64,000 nt of DNA from Tannerellaceae bacterium (GTDB lineage: Bacteria > Bacteroidota > Bacteroidia > Bacteroidales > Tannerellaceae): positions 62,001 to 126,000 of the forward strand of contig JAIRRS010000101.1 of the NCBI GenBank assembly GCA_031255855.1, written 5' to 3'. A model generated the notes under the pieces. That model made no database searches and was not told the origin of the DNA. It saw only the letters and a list, made by a program, of their open reading frames with translations. The translations under genes and the position numbers were made by a program. Numbering within the stretch: position 1 is the first letter of the stretch; each line of letters begins with the position of its first letter. Shown piece after piece: positions 1 through 9,157 of this stretch.

Positions 1-635
1 CACATGCTTGTATAGGAGACCATGTGGCTATCGGTGACAATTGCATCATTTATCCACATGCAACGATATATGACAATTGTATCGTTGGCAATAATTGCAT
101 CCTGCATGCCGGTTCCGTGGTTGGATCAGACGGGTTTGGTTTTGCTCCGGAAGGAGACAACTACAAGAAAATCCCCCAATTGGGAAATGTAATCATAGAA
201 GACGACGTTGAAATCGGCGCCAATACGACGATAGACCGTGCCGTAATGGATTCTACAATCATCCGTAAAGGAGTTAAACTTGACAACTTGATTCAGATTG
301 CCCATAACGTGGAAGTTGGCGAACATACAGTTATGGCGGCACAAGTAGGACTTGCAGGCTCGGTTAAAGTCGGCAAACATTGCCAATTCGGAGGACAAGC
401 AGGAATAGCCGGCCATATACATATCGAAGACAATGTGTCTATCGGAGCCCAAGCCGGCATAATCGGCAATATCGAAAGCGGGCGTACCATATTTGGAACA
501 CCTGCCATTGGCGCAAGAGACTATATGCGTTCAAGCGTTATTTTCATCCGCCTGCCTGATATGTATCGTACACTCGGACAATTACAACGTGAGATAGAGG
601 AACTCAAGAAACAAATTAACAAAAAAGATAATTAA
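1..635 (+). CDS. lpxD: UDP-3-O-acylglucosamine N-acyltransferase LpxD, 3' part
   Basis: Third step of lipid A synthesis: adds the N-linked 3-hydroxyacyl chain to UDP-3-O-acylglucosamine in the cytoplasm. The reading frame is open from the window edge ([14 protein letters not shown]...), so the 5' part, with the uridine-binding domain, lies outside. About 210 residues remain: left-handed beta-helix hexapeptide repeats ([28 protein letters not shown]) and a C-terminal helical tail rich in Q, E and K. The motif QIAHNVEVG carries the histidine expected for catalysis. The stop lies 5 bp before lpxC-fabZ, and lpxA follows, so this is the usual lipid A operon. The GTG at 24 is an internal codon, not a start. 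Confidence 0.93.
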   Translation, partial: HACIGDHVAIGDNCIIYPHATIYDNCIVGNNCILHAGSVVGSDGFGFAPEGDNYKKIPQLGNVIIEDDVEIGANTTIDRAVMDSTIIRKGVKLDNLIQIAHNVEVGEHTVMAAQVGLAGSVKVGKHCQFGGQAGIAGHIHIEDNVSIGAQAGIIGNIESGRTIFGTPAIGARDYMRSSVIFIRLPDMYRTLGQLQREIEELKKQINKKDN

Positions 636-640
636 CAGGT

Positions 641-2026
641 ATGCTTAAACAAAATACGCTTGCGAATAGTTTTTCACTGCAAGGTAAAGGCTTACACACA
701 GGTTTAGATATCAATATCACCTTTTATCCGGCGCAGGATAACCATGGTTATAAAATAAAACGTATTGATTTGGAAGGAGAACCTATCATCGACGCTTTGG
801 CTGAAAATGTTGTTGCTACGCAAAGGGGAACGGTTGTTGCCAAAAAAGACGTACAGGTTAGTACCATTGAGCATGCTATGGCTGCTCTGTACGCATCTGG
901 TATCGACAACTGCCTGATTGAAGTAGACGCGCCGGAATTTCCTATCCTCGACGGCAGTTCCCGTTATTTTATCGAAGAAATTAACAAAGTAGGAATAGTA
1001 GAACAAAATACTCCGAAAGACTATTATATCGTAAAACATAAGATAGAAGTGGTGGACGAAGAAACAGGCTCGTCACTAATTATACTTCCCGATGATAAAT
1101 TTAGCCTTAATGTATTGATATCGTTCGACTCTCCCGTACTGAACAATCAATATGCCACGCTTAATGATATCAGTGAATTTGCCACTGAAATGGCAGCTTC
1201 CCGTACATTTGTTTTTGTACGCGAAGTAGAAGCCCTGTTAAATAATAACCTGATTAAAGGGGGAGACCTGGATAACGCTATCGTTATCTACGACAAAGAA
1301 ATGCCACAAGAGGCTTTGAAAAAATTGTCTGACGGATTAAATATCCCTTATAAGAATATCACATCATTAGGATACATCAATAATATTCCTTTGGTGTATG
1401 ACAATGAACCGGCGCGCCATAAATTAATTGACGTAATCGGGGATATGGCTTTAATCGGAAAACCCATCCGCGGGCGTATAATCGCAACACGTCCGGGACA
1501 TAAGATAAACAACCAATTGGCACGGCTGATACGTAAGGATATCAAATTAAACGAAGTACAAGCTCCGATATACGACCCTAACATACCTCCGGTAATGGAT
1601 GTAAACCGTATCAAAGAGCTACTGCCTCATCGTTATCCGTTCTTACTAGTTGATAAAATCATCGAGATTGGCGCCAACCATATCGTGGGAGTAAAAAATA
1701 TCACTGTAAACGAACCTTTCTTCCAAGGGCATTTTCCCCAGGAGCCTGTCATGCCGGGAGTTTTACTCGTTGAGGCTATGGCACAGACCGGCGGTTTACT
1801 TGTTTTGAATTCAGTGGATGAACCTGAACGCTACTCCACCTATTTCATGAAGATAGATCAGGTTAAGTTCCGCCAGAAAGTAGTACCCGGTGATACGATT
1901 ATTCTACGGATTGAATTGTCAGTTCCTATCCGCCGAGGTATTTCCACAATGAAGGGATATGTCTTTGTTGGGGAAAAATTAGCTGTCGAAGCCGAACTCA
2001 TGGCACAGATTGTCAAAAATAAATAA
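641..2026 (+). CDS. lpxC-fabZ: Bifunctional LpxC deacetylase / FabZ dehydratase
   Basis: Fusion of UDP-3-O-acyl-GlcNAc deacetylase, the committed step of lipid A synthesis, with 3-hydroxyacyl-ACP dehydratase of fatty acid elongation. 461 aa. The LpxC half is about residues 1-305: STIEHAMAAL gives zinc ligand H78, HKLIDVIGD gives H260 and D264, and GHKINNQLA gives H287, the likely general acid. The FabZ half is about 315-461: LLPHRYPFLLVD, then GHFPQEPVMPG with catalytic H364 and VEAMAQ with E378. The fusion is a known Bacteroidota arrangement and balances hydroxyacyl-ACP use between lipid A and membrane lipids. ATG start 5 bp after lpxD; the stop falls just before lpxA. Confidence 0.97.
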   Translation: MLKQNTLANSFSLQGKGLHTGLDINITFYPAQDNHGYKIKRIDLEGEPIIDALAENVVATQRGTVVAKKDVQVSTIEHAMAALYASGIDNCLIEVDAPEFPILDGSSRYFIEEINKVGIVEQNTPKDYYIVKHKIEVVDEETGSSLIILPDDKFSLNVLISFDSPVLNNQYATLNDISEFATEMAASRTFVFVREVEALLNNNLIKGGDLDNAIVIYDKEMPQEALKKLSDGLNIPYKNITSLGYINNIPLVYDNEPARHKLIDVIGDMALIGKPIRGRIIATRPGHKINNQLARLIRKDIKLNEVQAPIYDPNIPPVMDVNRIKELLPHRYPFLLVDKIIEIGANHIVGVKNITVNEPFFQGHFPQEPVMPGVLLVEAMAQTGGLLVLNSVDEPERYSTYFMKIDQVKFRQKVVPGDTIILRIELSVPIRRGISTMKGYVFVGEKLAVEAELMAQIVKNK

Positions 2027-2036
2027 TACGAAAAAC

Positions 2037-2825
2037 ATGAATCATTCACCTTTAGCTATTATTCATCCCGAAGCAAAAATAGGCAAAAACGCTGTTATCG
2101 AGCCATTTGTTGTAATTGAAAAAGATGTTGTGATTGGTGATAATTGTCATCTATTACCACATGCTGTTATCTTAAATGGAGCAAGGATTGGAGATAATTG
2201 CCGGATATTTCCGGGAGCAGTTATTGCAGGTATCCCACAGGATTTGAAATTTGCCGGTGAAATAACAACGGCGGAAATAGGAAACAATACAACCATCCGT
2301 GAATGCGCTACTGTAAACAGGGGAACGGCCTCCAAAGGGAAAACGATTGTCGGCAATGATTGCCTTATTATGGCATACAGTCATGTCGCGCACGATTGTT
2401 TGATTAAAAACCATGTTATTGTAGGTAACGCAGCTCAATTGGCAGGAGAAGTGGAAATAGACGATTTCGCTATCGTCAGCGGTGGAAGCTTGATACACCA
2501 ATTTGTACACATTTCAAAACATGTAATGATACAGGGAGGTTCACGGGTTGGCAAGGACATACCGCCTTATACATTAATCGGCAGAGACCCAATTGTGTAC
2601 TGCGGGATAAATATCGTAGGGCTCCGCCGGAAAGGGTTCACAAACGAACAGGTATTCCTCATCCAGGACATCTATCGTACCTTATATACAAGGGGATTGA
2701 ATAATACGGAAGCCATACGTGCGATTGAAACCGAATACGAACCAAGCCTGGAAAGAGATTTGATTTTGAACTTTATAAAATCTTCAAACAGGGGAATTGT
2801 AAGAGGTTCTATCGACGAATTATAA
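2037..2825 (+). CDS. lpxA: Acyl-ACP--UDP-N-acetylglucosamine O-acyltransferase LpxA
   Basis: First enzyme of lipid A synthesis, moving a 3-hydroxyacyl chain from ACP to UDP-GlcNAc. 262 aa, the same length as the E. coli enzyme. Hexapeptide repeats run from residue 10 to about 190 (IGKNAV, VIGDNC, RIGDNC, IVGNDC), followed by the helical C-terminal domain. The motif MAYSHVAHDC supplies the catalytic histidine H119, and QFVHIS follows. The ATG at 2037 is chosen because it gives the family N-terminus ending AIIHPEAKIG; an upstream in-frame TTG at 2010 lies inside lpxC-fabZ and adds residues that do not fit. Last gene of the lpx cluster; a terminator follows. Confidence 0.96.
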   Translation: MNHSPLAIIHPEAKIGKNAVIEPFVVIEKDVVIGDNCHLLPHAVILNGARIGDNCRIFPGAVIAGIPQDLKFAGEITTAEIGNNTTIRECATVNRGTASKGKTIVGNDCLIMAYSHVAHDCLIKNHVIVGNAAQLAGEVEIDDFAIVSGGSLIHQFVHISKHVMIQGGSRVGKDIPPYTLIGRDPIVYCGINIVGLRRKGFTNEQVFLIQDIYRTLYTRGLNNTEAIRAIETEYEPSLERDLILNFIKSSNRGIVRGSIDEL

Positions 2826-2851
2826 ATGAAACTTTCCATACCAAACGACAG

Positions 2852-2887
2852 GGTTCTCCTTTTATAGAGAGAATCTTGTTTTTTTAT
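2852..2887 (+). terminator. Intrinsic terminator after lpxA
   Basis: A 7-bp stem (GGTTCTC with GAGAATC, one G-U pair) and a 10-nt loop are followed by a T-rich run at 2876-2887. It sits 27 bp after the lpxA stop and would end the lpx transcript. Confidence 0.7.
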
Positions 2888-2917
2888 GTATCATTGTGTA
2901 GTCATTAATTATTTTAT

Positions 2918-2925
2918 TATTTTTG
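2918..2925 (+). promoter_or_regulatory. Putative -7 box upstream of the pRiA4b-like gene
   Basis: TATTTTTG matches the Bacteroidota -7 consensus TAnnTTTG, 25 bp before the ATG at 2950. A TTG at 2894-2896 could be the -33 element, with slightly long spacing. Confidence 0.45.
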
Positions 2926-2949
2926 AAACACTAAAAAACACAGTATACT

Positions 2950-3510
2950 ATGATATTCAGATTTCTAATCCTGTCAGATGAAATAGATGATTTTGTAAGA
3001 GAAATCAAGATTGATTCCGAAGCAACTTTCATGGAATTACACAACATTATCATCGAATCGGTAGGATATACCAAAGACCAAATGAGTTCATTCTTCATCT
3101 GTGATGATGATTGGAGCAAAAGAACAGAAATTACATTAGTCGACATGGGAACGTCTTCCGAAGAAGACAGTTATATCATGGAAGAGACCCGCTTGGAAGA
3201 ACTTCTTGAAGATGAGGAACAAAAATTATTGTATGTCTTTGATTACCTGACTGAACGCGCGTTCTTTATGGATCTCCGCGAGATTATACCGGGCCAAACA
3301 CTTGACAAACCTGTTTGCAGCCGATCGGAAGGCATGCCTCCTCCACAGAGTATTAACTTTGAGGAAGCTGACGCTAGAAATTCCGTTGCCGATTCATTCA
3401 ATGAAGATTTCTACGGTGATTCGGAATACGACATGGATGAATTAGAAAGCGGAGGATTTGAAGGACTAGACAATATCGGCGGTAACTCATTTGAAGAAGA
3501 ACGTTTTTGA
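2950..3510 (+). CDS. pRiA4b ORF-3-like (IS1096 passenger TnpR-type) family protein
   Basis: 186 aa, acidic. The N-terminal half ([19 protein letters not shown]..., then [29 protein letters not shown], and [15 protein letters not shown]) has the pattern of the plasmid pRiA4b ORF-3-like fold, a small domain of unknown biochemical role. The C-terminal 60 residues are low complexity, rich in D, E, G and S, and probably disordered. No signal peptide or membrane segment. Its stop overlaps the TTG start of miaA, implying translational coupling. Despite the family name there is no transposon context here, and it looks like a resident gene. Function unknown. Confidence 0.75.
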   Translation: MIFRFLILSDEIDDFVREIKIDSEATFMELHNIIIESVGYTKDQMSSFFICDDDWSKRTEITLVDMGTSSEEDSYIMEETRLEELLEDEEQKLLYVFDYLTERAFFMDLREIIPGQTLDKPVCSRSEGMPPPQSINFEEADARNSVADSFNEDFYGDSEYDMDELESGGFEGLDNIGGNSFEEERF

Positions 3511-4406
3511 GCCATACGCTTGTTATATTACTTGGCCCGACAGGAGTTGGAAAAACAGACGTAAGCTTACGCATCGCAGAATATTTCAACTCTCCCATTG
3601 TTTCGTCCGACTCCCGTCAGCTTTATAAAGACTTACCAATTGGCACGGCTGCTCCTACTCCCGAACAACTGAAACGGGTAAAACATTACATGGTCGGCAC
3701 ACTTGAACTGGCTGATTATTACAGTGCCAGCAACTTCGAAATTGATGCTATTTCCCTATTGAAAACGCTTCATCAGACGATTCCCGTCGTTATCATGACG
3801 GGTGGTTCCATGATGTATATTGATGCCGTTTGTAAAGGTATCGACGATATGCCTACGATAACTCCGGAAATCCGTACAGCCATCTATCAGCAATTTGAGC
3901 AAAAAGGGCTCGAACCTATCCTTGAAGAACTAAAACAGAAAGACCCTATCCATTATGAAAAGGTAGACCGAATGAATTACAAACGCGTAATCCATGCAGT
4001 AGAAATATGCCGGATGACAGGAAAGCCTTATTCTTCTTTCTGCACAAATATCCGTAAAGTACGTCCTTTCAACATTATCAAAATAGGGTTACTCCGTGAA
4101 AGGGAGGAGTTACGCGCACGTATCAACCAACGGGTAGACCAAATGATATCCGACGGATTATTGGAAGAAGCCCGACGAGTATACCCGCTCAAACACTTCA
4201 ATTCGCTTAACACTGTCGGTTACAAGGAACTATTCCAGTACTTAGATGGCAATTGGACTCTCGGTTTTGCCATAGAAAAGATAAAACGCAATTCGTATGT
4301 ATATGCCCGCAAACAGATGACCTGGTTCAAAAGAGACACTGAAATCACTTGGTTTTACCCTGATAATGAGGCCGGCATTATAGAACATATCCAAAAAAAC
4401 CTTTAA
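3507..4406 (+). CDS. miaA: tRNA dimethylallyltransferase MiaA
   Basis: Adds the dimethylallyl group to A37 of tRNAs that read UNN codons. 299 aa, normal length. GPTGVGKT (residues 10-17) is the P-loop, [16 protein letters not shown] the conserved substrate motif, then [10 protein letters not shown], and [14 protein letters not shown] with [16 protein letters not shown] near the C-terminus. The start is TTG at 3507, overlapping the TGA of the preceding gene (TTGA). No in-frame ATG lies between it and the P-loop, and the first residues [10 protein letters not shown] fit the family. The overlap suggests expression coupled to the pRiA4b-like gene. Confidence 0.95.
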   Translation: MSHTLVILLGPTGVGKTDVSLRIAEYFNSPIVSSDSRQLYKDLPIGTAAPTPEQLKRVKHYMVGTLELADYYSASNFEIDAISLLKTLHQTIPVVIMTGGSMMYIDAVCKGIDDMPTITPEIRTAIYQQFEQKGLEPILEELKQKDPIHYEKVDRMNYKRVIHAVEICRMTGKPYSSFCTNIRKVRPFNIIKIGLLREREELRARINQRVDQMISDGLLEEARRVYPLKHFNSLNTVGYKELFQYLDGNWTLGFAIEKIKRNSYVYARKQMTWFKRDTEITWFYPDNEAGIIEHIQKNL

Positions 4407-4541
4407 TGGAAAACAACGACATACTTCATAACAAAAAACAGAATAATCTATTGAAAGAAACAAATCACAAAAATTATAATTTCTTAAACTTGGGACAACA
4501 CTATTTAATATTTTTATACTTGACACGAATTAAAAAAAACG

Positions 4542-4549
4542 TACCTTTG
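4542..4549 (+). promoter_or_regulatory. Promoter of the candidate small RNA
   Basis: TACCTTTG is a strong -7 box. TTGAC at 4520-4524 lies at -33 distance. Predicted transcription start is near 4556, with no start codon placed to use it before the hairpins at 4610 and 4648. Confidence 0.6.
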
Positions 4550-4555
4550 CATCGT

Positions 4556-4668
4556 GGTTTTTTCATAATAGTATTAGATTTAAGGTTAACAAAGTTAAAT
4601 TAGATTATGGGATGTCGGGAGATATCCTTTAATTGTTTTTAGGAGGGGGGGATGTTTCCCCTTTTTTT
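4556..4668 (+). ncRNA. Candidate structured small RNA / leader
   Basis: About 113 nt between a strong promoter and a terminator, in a 311-bp gene-free stretch after miaA. It holds an AT-rich segment with TTTAAGGTTAACAAAG, a 7-bp hairpin with a GGGA loop (4610-4627) followed by T-rich sequence, and a second hairpin with a T tract (4648-4668). The layout resembles small RNAs of Bacteroidales such as the Bacteroidales-1 class, but I cannot confirm family membership by eye. It could also be a leader for the transporter downstream, though that gene has its own -7 box at 4692. I looked for thiamine-riboswitch core sequences and did not see them. Confidence 0.45.
4648..4668 (+). terminator. Intrinsic terminator
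   Basis: GGGGA pairs with TCCCC around a TGTT loop, followed by seven T residues. It ends the candidate RNA and any miaA read-through. Confidence 0.65.
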
Positions 4669-4691
4669 ATTTAGGCTCGCCGGAATATTCT

Positions 4692-4699
4692 TATCTTTG
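4692..4699 (+). promoter_or_regulatory. -7 box of the solute-binding protein gene
   Basis: TATCTTTG lies 18 bp before the ATG at 4718. It supports that start over the ATG at 4652, which would lie upstream of the promoter and inside the terminator. Confidence 0.6.
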
Positions 4700-4717
4700 C
4701 CTGTTAAATATCCGTAT

Positions 4718-5635
4718 ATGATTAAATATATTTGCTTGTTGGTCGCCATTTTGCTTTGCAACTGTAGCAAAAGAACAACTGATACCGAAGGTGTTATCCG
4801 GGTATCCGTATTGCGTGGGCCGTCGGCAATCGCGTTTGCTCATTGGATGCAGCATCCCCCTACCCTCAATGGCAAGAAATTTGTTGTCAAGATAATCGAC
4901 ACCCCCGTCCAGATGCAGGCAAACCTTATTAAAGAGGATGTCGACATTGCAGTATTACCCATGGCAAACGCCGCCAACCTTCATAATAAAGGGATACATT
5001 ATTTACTAGCCGGTTGTCCTATCTGGGGAACCCTTTATATGGTTGAAAACAAAGATATCGAACCAAATGACAATTCTTTATACATTTTTGGCGTGGGAGC
5101 CAATCCAGATATACTTACCCGTTATTACCTCAAACAAAAAGGTCTTTCTTATTCCCTAAATTATTCTTTTTCCACGGCAGAGGAAGTGATGCAGGCGCTA
5201 TATATAGGAAAAGCCCAAAGGGCTGTTTTAAGCGAGCCTTTCCTGAGCATGGCTTTACAAAGAGACAGCTTATTGCATATCGTTGCCGACTTGAACCCGC
5301 TGGAAGACAACATATCGGGATTTGCACAGACGGCCATTTTATTCGTTCCTTCCCTTGAGGATTACAGGAACAGCCTGGATAGTTTGCTCGACATATCGTG
5401 CCGGTTTGCAAATGAAAAGCCCAAGGAAGCCATTCGTATATTGGAAACAAAAAAAGTATTTCCCGAAAAAATGCTTACAGCTAAATGCATCGAGCGATGC
5501 AAAATAAAGTATGTACCCATAAGTGATTCCAGGAAAAACGTTCTCCGTTTCCTGCAACTTCTATATGATTACGAACCTAAAGCCATTGGGGGAAAGCTAC
5601 CCGGCAAAGATTTTACCTCAAGCTTTGAAAGATGA
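4718..5635 (+). CDS. ABC transporter substrate-binding lipoprotein (SsuA/THI5-like)
   Basis: 305 aa. Hydrophobic signal ending ILLCNCSK, so probably lipid-anchored, although the lipobox is imperfect (Cys14 or Cys16). The mature part has the features of periplasmic binding proteins of the nitrate/sulfonate/thiamine-precursor type: IRVSVLRGPSAIAFAHWM, VDIAVLPMANAANL, and FGVGANPDILTRYYL. The next gene overlaps by 4 bp (ATGA) and encodes a fused permease-ATPase, so the pair forms an importer. The ligand cannot be read from the sequence; sulfonates, pyrimidine precursors or other small anions are all possible. Start chosen at 4718 because the -7 box at 4692 precedes it. Confidence 0.8.
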   Translation: MIKYICLLVAILLCNCSKRTTDTEGVIRVSVLRGPSAIAFAHWMQHPPTLNGKKFVVKIIDTPVQMQANLIKEDVDIAVLPMANAANLHNKGIHYLLAGCPIWGTLYMVENKDIEPNDNSLYIFGVGANPDILTRYYLKQKGLSYSLNYSFSTAEEVMQALYIGKAQRAVLSEPFLSMALQRDSLLHIVADLNPLEDNISGFAQTAILFVPSLEDYRNSLDSLLDISCRFANEKPKEAIRILETKKVFPEKMLTAKCIERCKIKYVPISDSRKNVLRFLQLLYDYEPKAIGGKLPGKDFTSSFER

Positions 5636-6993
5636 AAAAGAATCTACCTGCCGTCGTAACCGTTGCATTACTTCTTATTACATGGGAGGTAACGGCACAG
5701 ATAATCGCCCGTCCCGATATTTTCCCCGGTGTAAGCCGGTTATTTGCGACTTTGGGTGAATTGTTTGTTTCCGTTTCTTTTTATCAATCGGTAGCTACAA
5801 CTATCCTCAGGGGATGTGCAGGCATACTGCTCTCTTTCGTAACGGCGTGTGGCTCCGCGATCCTACTTTCACGCTACCAATGGCTTTATGAGGGATTTCG
5901 CCCTATACTTGCCATCATGCGTTCTATTCCGGTTATTTCGTTTATACTCTTGGCTCTTATATACCTTCATCCCGAAGGTATTCCATTGATTATCGCTTTC
6001 TTGGTTATGTTTCCGTTGCTTGCCGAAAATGTAACAAAGGGTATCCTTCAGTTGCATCCGGGATACAAAGCAATAGCACAAGTATTCCTTATCAAAGGGA
6101 AAAATAAACTATTCCAGATTTATTATCCACAACTCAAACCATTTTTATTCAGTGGACTGGCTTCGGCCGTGGGATTTGGATGGCGGGCTATTATCATGGG
6201 CGAAGTACTTTCACAATGCGAATCTGGCATCGGAAGCGAAATGAAACGCGCCCAGGTATTTATTGAAGTACCCGAACTAATGGCGTGGACAATAATAGCC
6301 ATTATCGTCAGTTTTATATTTGACAAAGGAATCAGAAAAGCAGAACAAATAAAGATACCTTTTGTATGGTCGGTTGGTATGAAGGAGATTCCGGTATCCA
6401 ATTCCGGTATCCGAATGGAGTGTGTCGGTTTTTCATATCCGGACAAACAAGTGTTTTCCAACTACAGTCATATATTTAGCCGTAACAAAATATATGGTAT
6501 CTCGGCTCCTTCGGGTAAAGGGAAAACTACTTTATTAAACCTCATAAACGGAATATTGCAGCCATCCGGAGGTGATATTCAAATAAACCGGGATTACGGC
6601 ACAGCAAACGTTTTTCAAGAACCGGAATTGTTGCCTTACTTATCCGTCATGGAAAATACCATCCTACCGCTTACTACTTATAAAACGCAAGAAACCGCCA
6701 TAAAAATGGCTTCGCATATATTAAAGACATTAGACATCTATACCTTAAAAGACAGCAAACCAGACGAATTAAGTTATGGACAACAACAACGAACAGCCAT
6801 TGCCCGCGCCTTAGCTTTCGATTCTCCTTTTTTGCTTATGGACGAACCGTTTAAAGGATTCGAACCGGAGTTGACAAATAAAATCATCCCTTTTATTCGT
6901 GAAAGACAAAAAGCAACAGGGCAAACAATATTATTCACATCCCACAACCAGAATGAATTAAGAGATCTGGCTGACAATATCATTCATTTGTAA
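5632..6993 (+). CDS. Fused ABC permease-ATPase importer
   Basis: 453 aa single chain. Residues 1-235 are a TauC/SsuC-type permease with about six membrane segments and a coupling-loop-like region (YYPQLKPFLFSGLASAVGFGW, 165-184). Residues 258-453 form an ABC ATPase: Walker A APSGKGKTT (292-300), Q-loop VFQEPE (Q329), signature LSYGQQQ (380-386, in place of LSGGQ), Walker B FLLMDEP (400-406) and H-loop H438. Permease and ATPase are normally separate proteins in this family, so the fusion is the odd feature. The ATPase part is short, lacking much of the usual C-terminal extension. ATGA overlap with the binding protein implies coupled translation. Cytoplasmic membrane; substrate unknown. Confidence 0.85.
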   Translation: MKKNLPAVVTVALLLITWEVTAQIIARPDIFPGVSRLFATLGELFVSVSFYQSVATTILRGCAGILLSFVTACGSAILLSRYQWLYEGFRPILAIMRSIPVISFILLALIYLHPEGIPLIIAFLVMFPLLAENVTKGILQLHPGYKAIAQVFLIKGKNKLFQIYYPQLKPFLFSGLASAVGFGWRAIIMGEVLSQCESGIGSEMKRAQVFIEVPELMAWTIIAIIVSFIFDKGIRKAEQIKIPFVWSVGMKEIPVSNSGIRMECVGFSYPDKQVFSNYSHIFSRNKIYGISAPSGKGKTTLLNLINGILQPSGGDIQINRDYGTANVFQEPELLPYLSVMENTILPLTTYKTQETAIKMASHILKTLDIYTLKDSKPDELSYGQQQRTAIARALAFDSPFLLMDEPFKGFEPELTNKIIPFIRERQKATGQTILFTSHNQNELRDLADNIIHL

Positions 6994-7029
6994 AATAAGT
7001 ATCTTTACCGAATATATAGAAAAATAATT

Positions 7030-9156
7030 ATGACAACTTTATTCCATTCGTTAATCTCACGTAGTTTGAATATTCCTTCGGGACAGGTTGAACGCACCAT
7101 TGGCTTATTGAACGAAGGGGCTACGATCCCTTTTATAAGCCGCTACCGTAAAGAAGTGACGGGAGGATTGGACGAGGTGCAAATCAGCAACATTAAAGAT
7201 CAATATGATAAGCTAACGGAATTGGCCAAACGAAAAGAAGTCGTCCTTACATCAATTGAGGAGCAAGGTAAATTAACGCCCGAATTGGAGAAACGCATTA
7301 AAGAATCGTGGGACAGCACGGAAATAGAGGATATCTATCTGCCTTTCAAACCTAAACGGGTTACACGTGCCGAGATTGCCAAAAAGAAAGGATTGGAGCC
7401 TTTAGCGGAAATCATACTGAAACAAAATGAGCACGACTTAGACATACGTGTGCAAGCTTTTATCAATGATGAAGTAAAAGACGAAAAGGAGGCTCTGCAA
7501 GGCGCCCGTGATATCATTGCCGAATGGATAAACGAAAACGAGGAAGCACGTAATTCTGTTCGTAACTCGTTTGAACGAACAGCAATTATTACGTCGAAAG
7601 TAATAAAAGGGAAAGAAGAGAACGGCTCCAAATATCGTGACTATTTTGAGTTTAGTGAACCGCTGAGTCGTACCAGTTCGCATAGGTTACTGGCTTTGCG
7701 GCGGGGAGAAGCGGAAGGTATTTTACGGGTAAGTATTTCGCCCGACACAGATAACTGCATAGACAGGCTCCATCGTAAATTTGTAAAAGGCAGGAATTCA
7801 TCCTCCGAACAAGTGGCTGAAGCGGTTGACGACTCCTTCAAACGCCTGCTGAAACCATCCATCGAAACGGAATTCGCCAACCTGAGCAAAGCAAAAGCCG
7901 ATGAAGAAGCTATCCGTGTATTTGCCGAAAACCTCCGCCAGTTATTATTAGCTCCCCCATTGGGACAAAAAAGGGTCTTGGGAGTAGACCCTGGTTATCG
8001 CACAGGATGTAAACTGGTTTGTCTGGATGCCCAAGGTAATCTGCTGCACAACGAAACCATCTATCCTCATCCTCCGCAGAATGAAAAAGGGAAAGCGGCT
8101 GCTAAAGTGTCGCAGTTGGTTGCCATGTACGCAATAGATGCCATCGCTATAGGAAATGGTACAGCCAGTCGGGAGACGGAACAATTCATAACAGATATCC
8201 GGTACGACCGCAAAGTACAGGTGTTTGTCGTGAGCGAGAATGGCGCATCTATCTATTCGGCTTCCAAAATTGCCCGCGATGAATTCCCTGAATATGACGT
8301 AACCGTACGTGGAGCAATCAGTATAGGACGCCGCTTAATGGATCCGCTTGCCGAATTGGTAAAGATAGACCCTAAAAGCATTGGTGTAGGCCAATATCAA
8401 CATGATGTCGATCAAACACAGCTAAAGAAAAGCCTCGACCAAACGGTTGAAAGTTGTGTGAATCTGGTAGGCGTAAACGTAAACACCGCCAGTAAGCATC
8501 TACTCACCTATATATCAGGACTCGGACCAACTCTGGCTCAGAATATTGTTGACTATCGTGCCGAACATGGCCCATTCAAAACAAGAAAAGAGTTGATGAA
8601 AGTTCCCCGTATGGGAGAAAAAACATATGAACAGTGTGCCGGTTTCCTTCGTATACAAGGGGGAAAGAATCCGTTAGACAACTCGGCAGTACATCCTGAA
8701 AGCTACCAGATTGTAGAATTCATGGCACACGACCTGGATTGCTCGGTAGAAGAACTCATCACCAATAAAGAGTTGAAGAAAAAATTAACATTGAAAAAGT
8801 ACACAAACGAAAAGGTCGGGATGCCTACCCTGCTCGACATCATGGAGGAATTGGATAAACCGGGACGAGACCCTCGCCAAACCATTCAGGTATTTTCATT
8901 TGACCCTTCGGTCAAGACCATTGAAGATTTAAAAACCGGACAGGTACTTCCGGGTATCGTTACCAATATCACAAACTTTGGATGCTTTGTCGACATAGGT
9001 ATCAAGGAAAACGGACTGGTTCATATTTCCGAAATGGCCGACCGCTTTATCACCGACCCGACAGAAGTAGTCTCTATCCACCAGCATGTCAAAGTAAAAG
9101 TGTTGAGCGTTGACTCGGACAGGAAACGTGTCCAATTATCAATGAAAGGAATCTGA
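7030..9156 (+). CDS. tex: Tex family RNA-binding protein
   Basis: 708 aa, the usual length. The N-terminal Tex domain (GATIPFISRYRKEVTGGLDE, and IYLPFKPKRVTRAEIAKKKGL) is followed by the YqgF/RNase H-like domain (GVDPGYRTGCKLV, near 318), helix-hairpin-helix segments (YISGLGPTLAQNIVDYRAEHG, and KVPRMGEKTYEQCAGFLRI) and a C-terminal S1 domain (GQVLPGIVTNITNFGCFVDIG..., about 638-706). Tex-type proteins bind RNA and influence transcription or stress tolerance; the exact role in Bacteroidales is not settled. ybaK starts 1 bp after the stop, so the two are probably cotranscribed. Confidence 0.95.
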   Translation: MTTLFHSLISRSLNIPSGQVERTIGLLNEGATIPFISRYRKEVTGGLDEVQISNIKDQYDKLTELAKRKEVVLTSIEEQGKLTPELEKRIKESWDSTEIEDIYLPFKPKRVTRAEIAKKKGLEPLAEIILKQNEHDLDIRVQAFINDEVKDEKEALQGARDIIAEWINENEEARNSVRNSFERTAIITSKVIKGKEENGSKYRDYFEFSEPLSRTSSHRLLALRRGEAEGILRVSISPDTDNCIDRLHRKFVKGRNSSSEQVAEAVDDSFKRLLKPSIETEFANLSKAKADEEAIRVFAENLRQLLLAPPLGQKRVLGVDPGYRTGCKLVCLDAQGNLLHNETIYPHPPQNEKGKAAAKVSQLVAMYAIDAIAIGNGTASRETEQFITDIRYDRKVQVFVVSENGASIYSASKIARDEFPEYDVTVRGAISIGRRLMDPLAELVKIDPKSIGVGQYQHDVDQTQLKKSLDQTVESCVNLVGVNVNTASKHLLTYISGLGPTLAQNIVDYRAEHGPFKTRKELMKVPRMGEKTYEQCAGFLRIQGGKNPLDNSAVHPESYQIVEFMAHDLDCSVEELITNKELKKKLTLKKYTNEKVGMPTLLDIMEELDKPGRDPRQTIQVFSFDPSVKTIEDLKTGQVLPGIVTNITNFGCFVDIGIKENGLVHISEMADRFITDPTEVVSIHQHVKVKVLSVDSDRKRVQLSMKGI

Positions 9157-9157
9157 A

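Noticed and set aside
4406..4603. 65-codon frame starting at the miaA stop
   Set aside because: Its composition looks non-coding and it runs through the promoter and body of the candidate small RNA.
4556..4717. Thiamine or other known riboswitch ahead of the transporter
   Set aside because: I did not find the conserved core sequences of the thiamine element, and the transporter has its own promoter after the hairpins.
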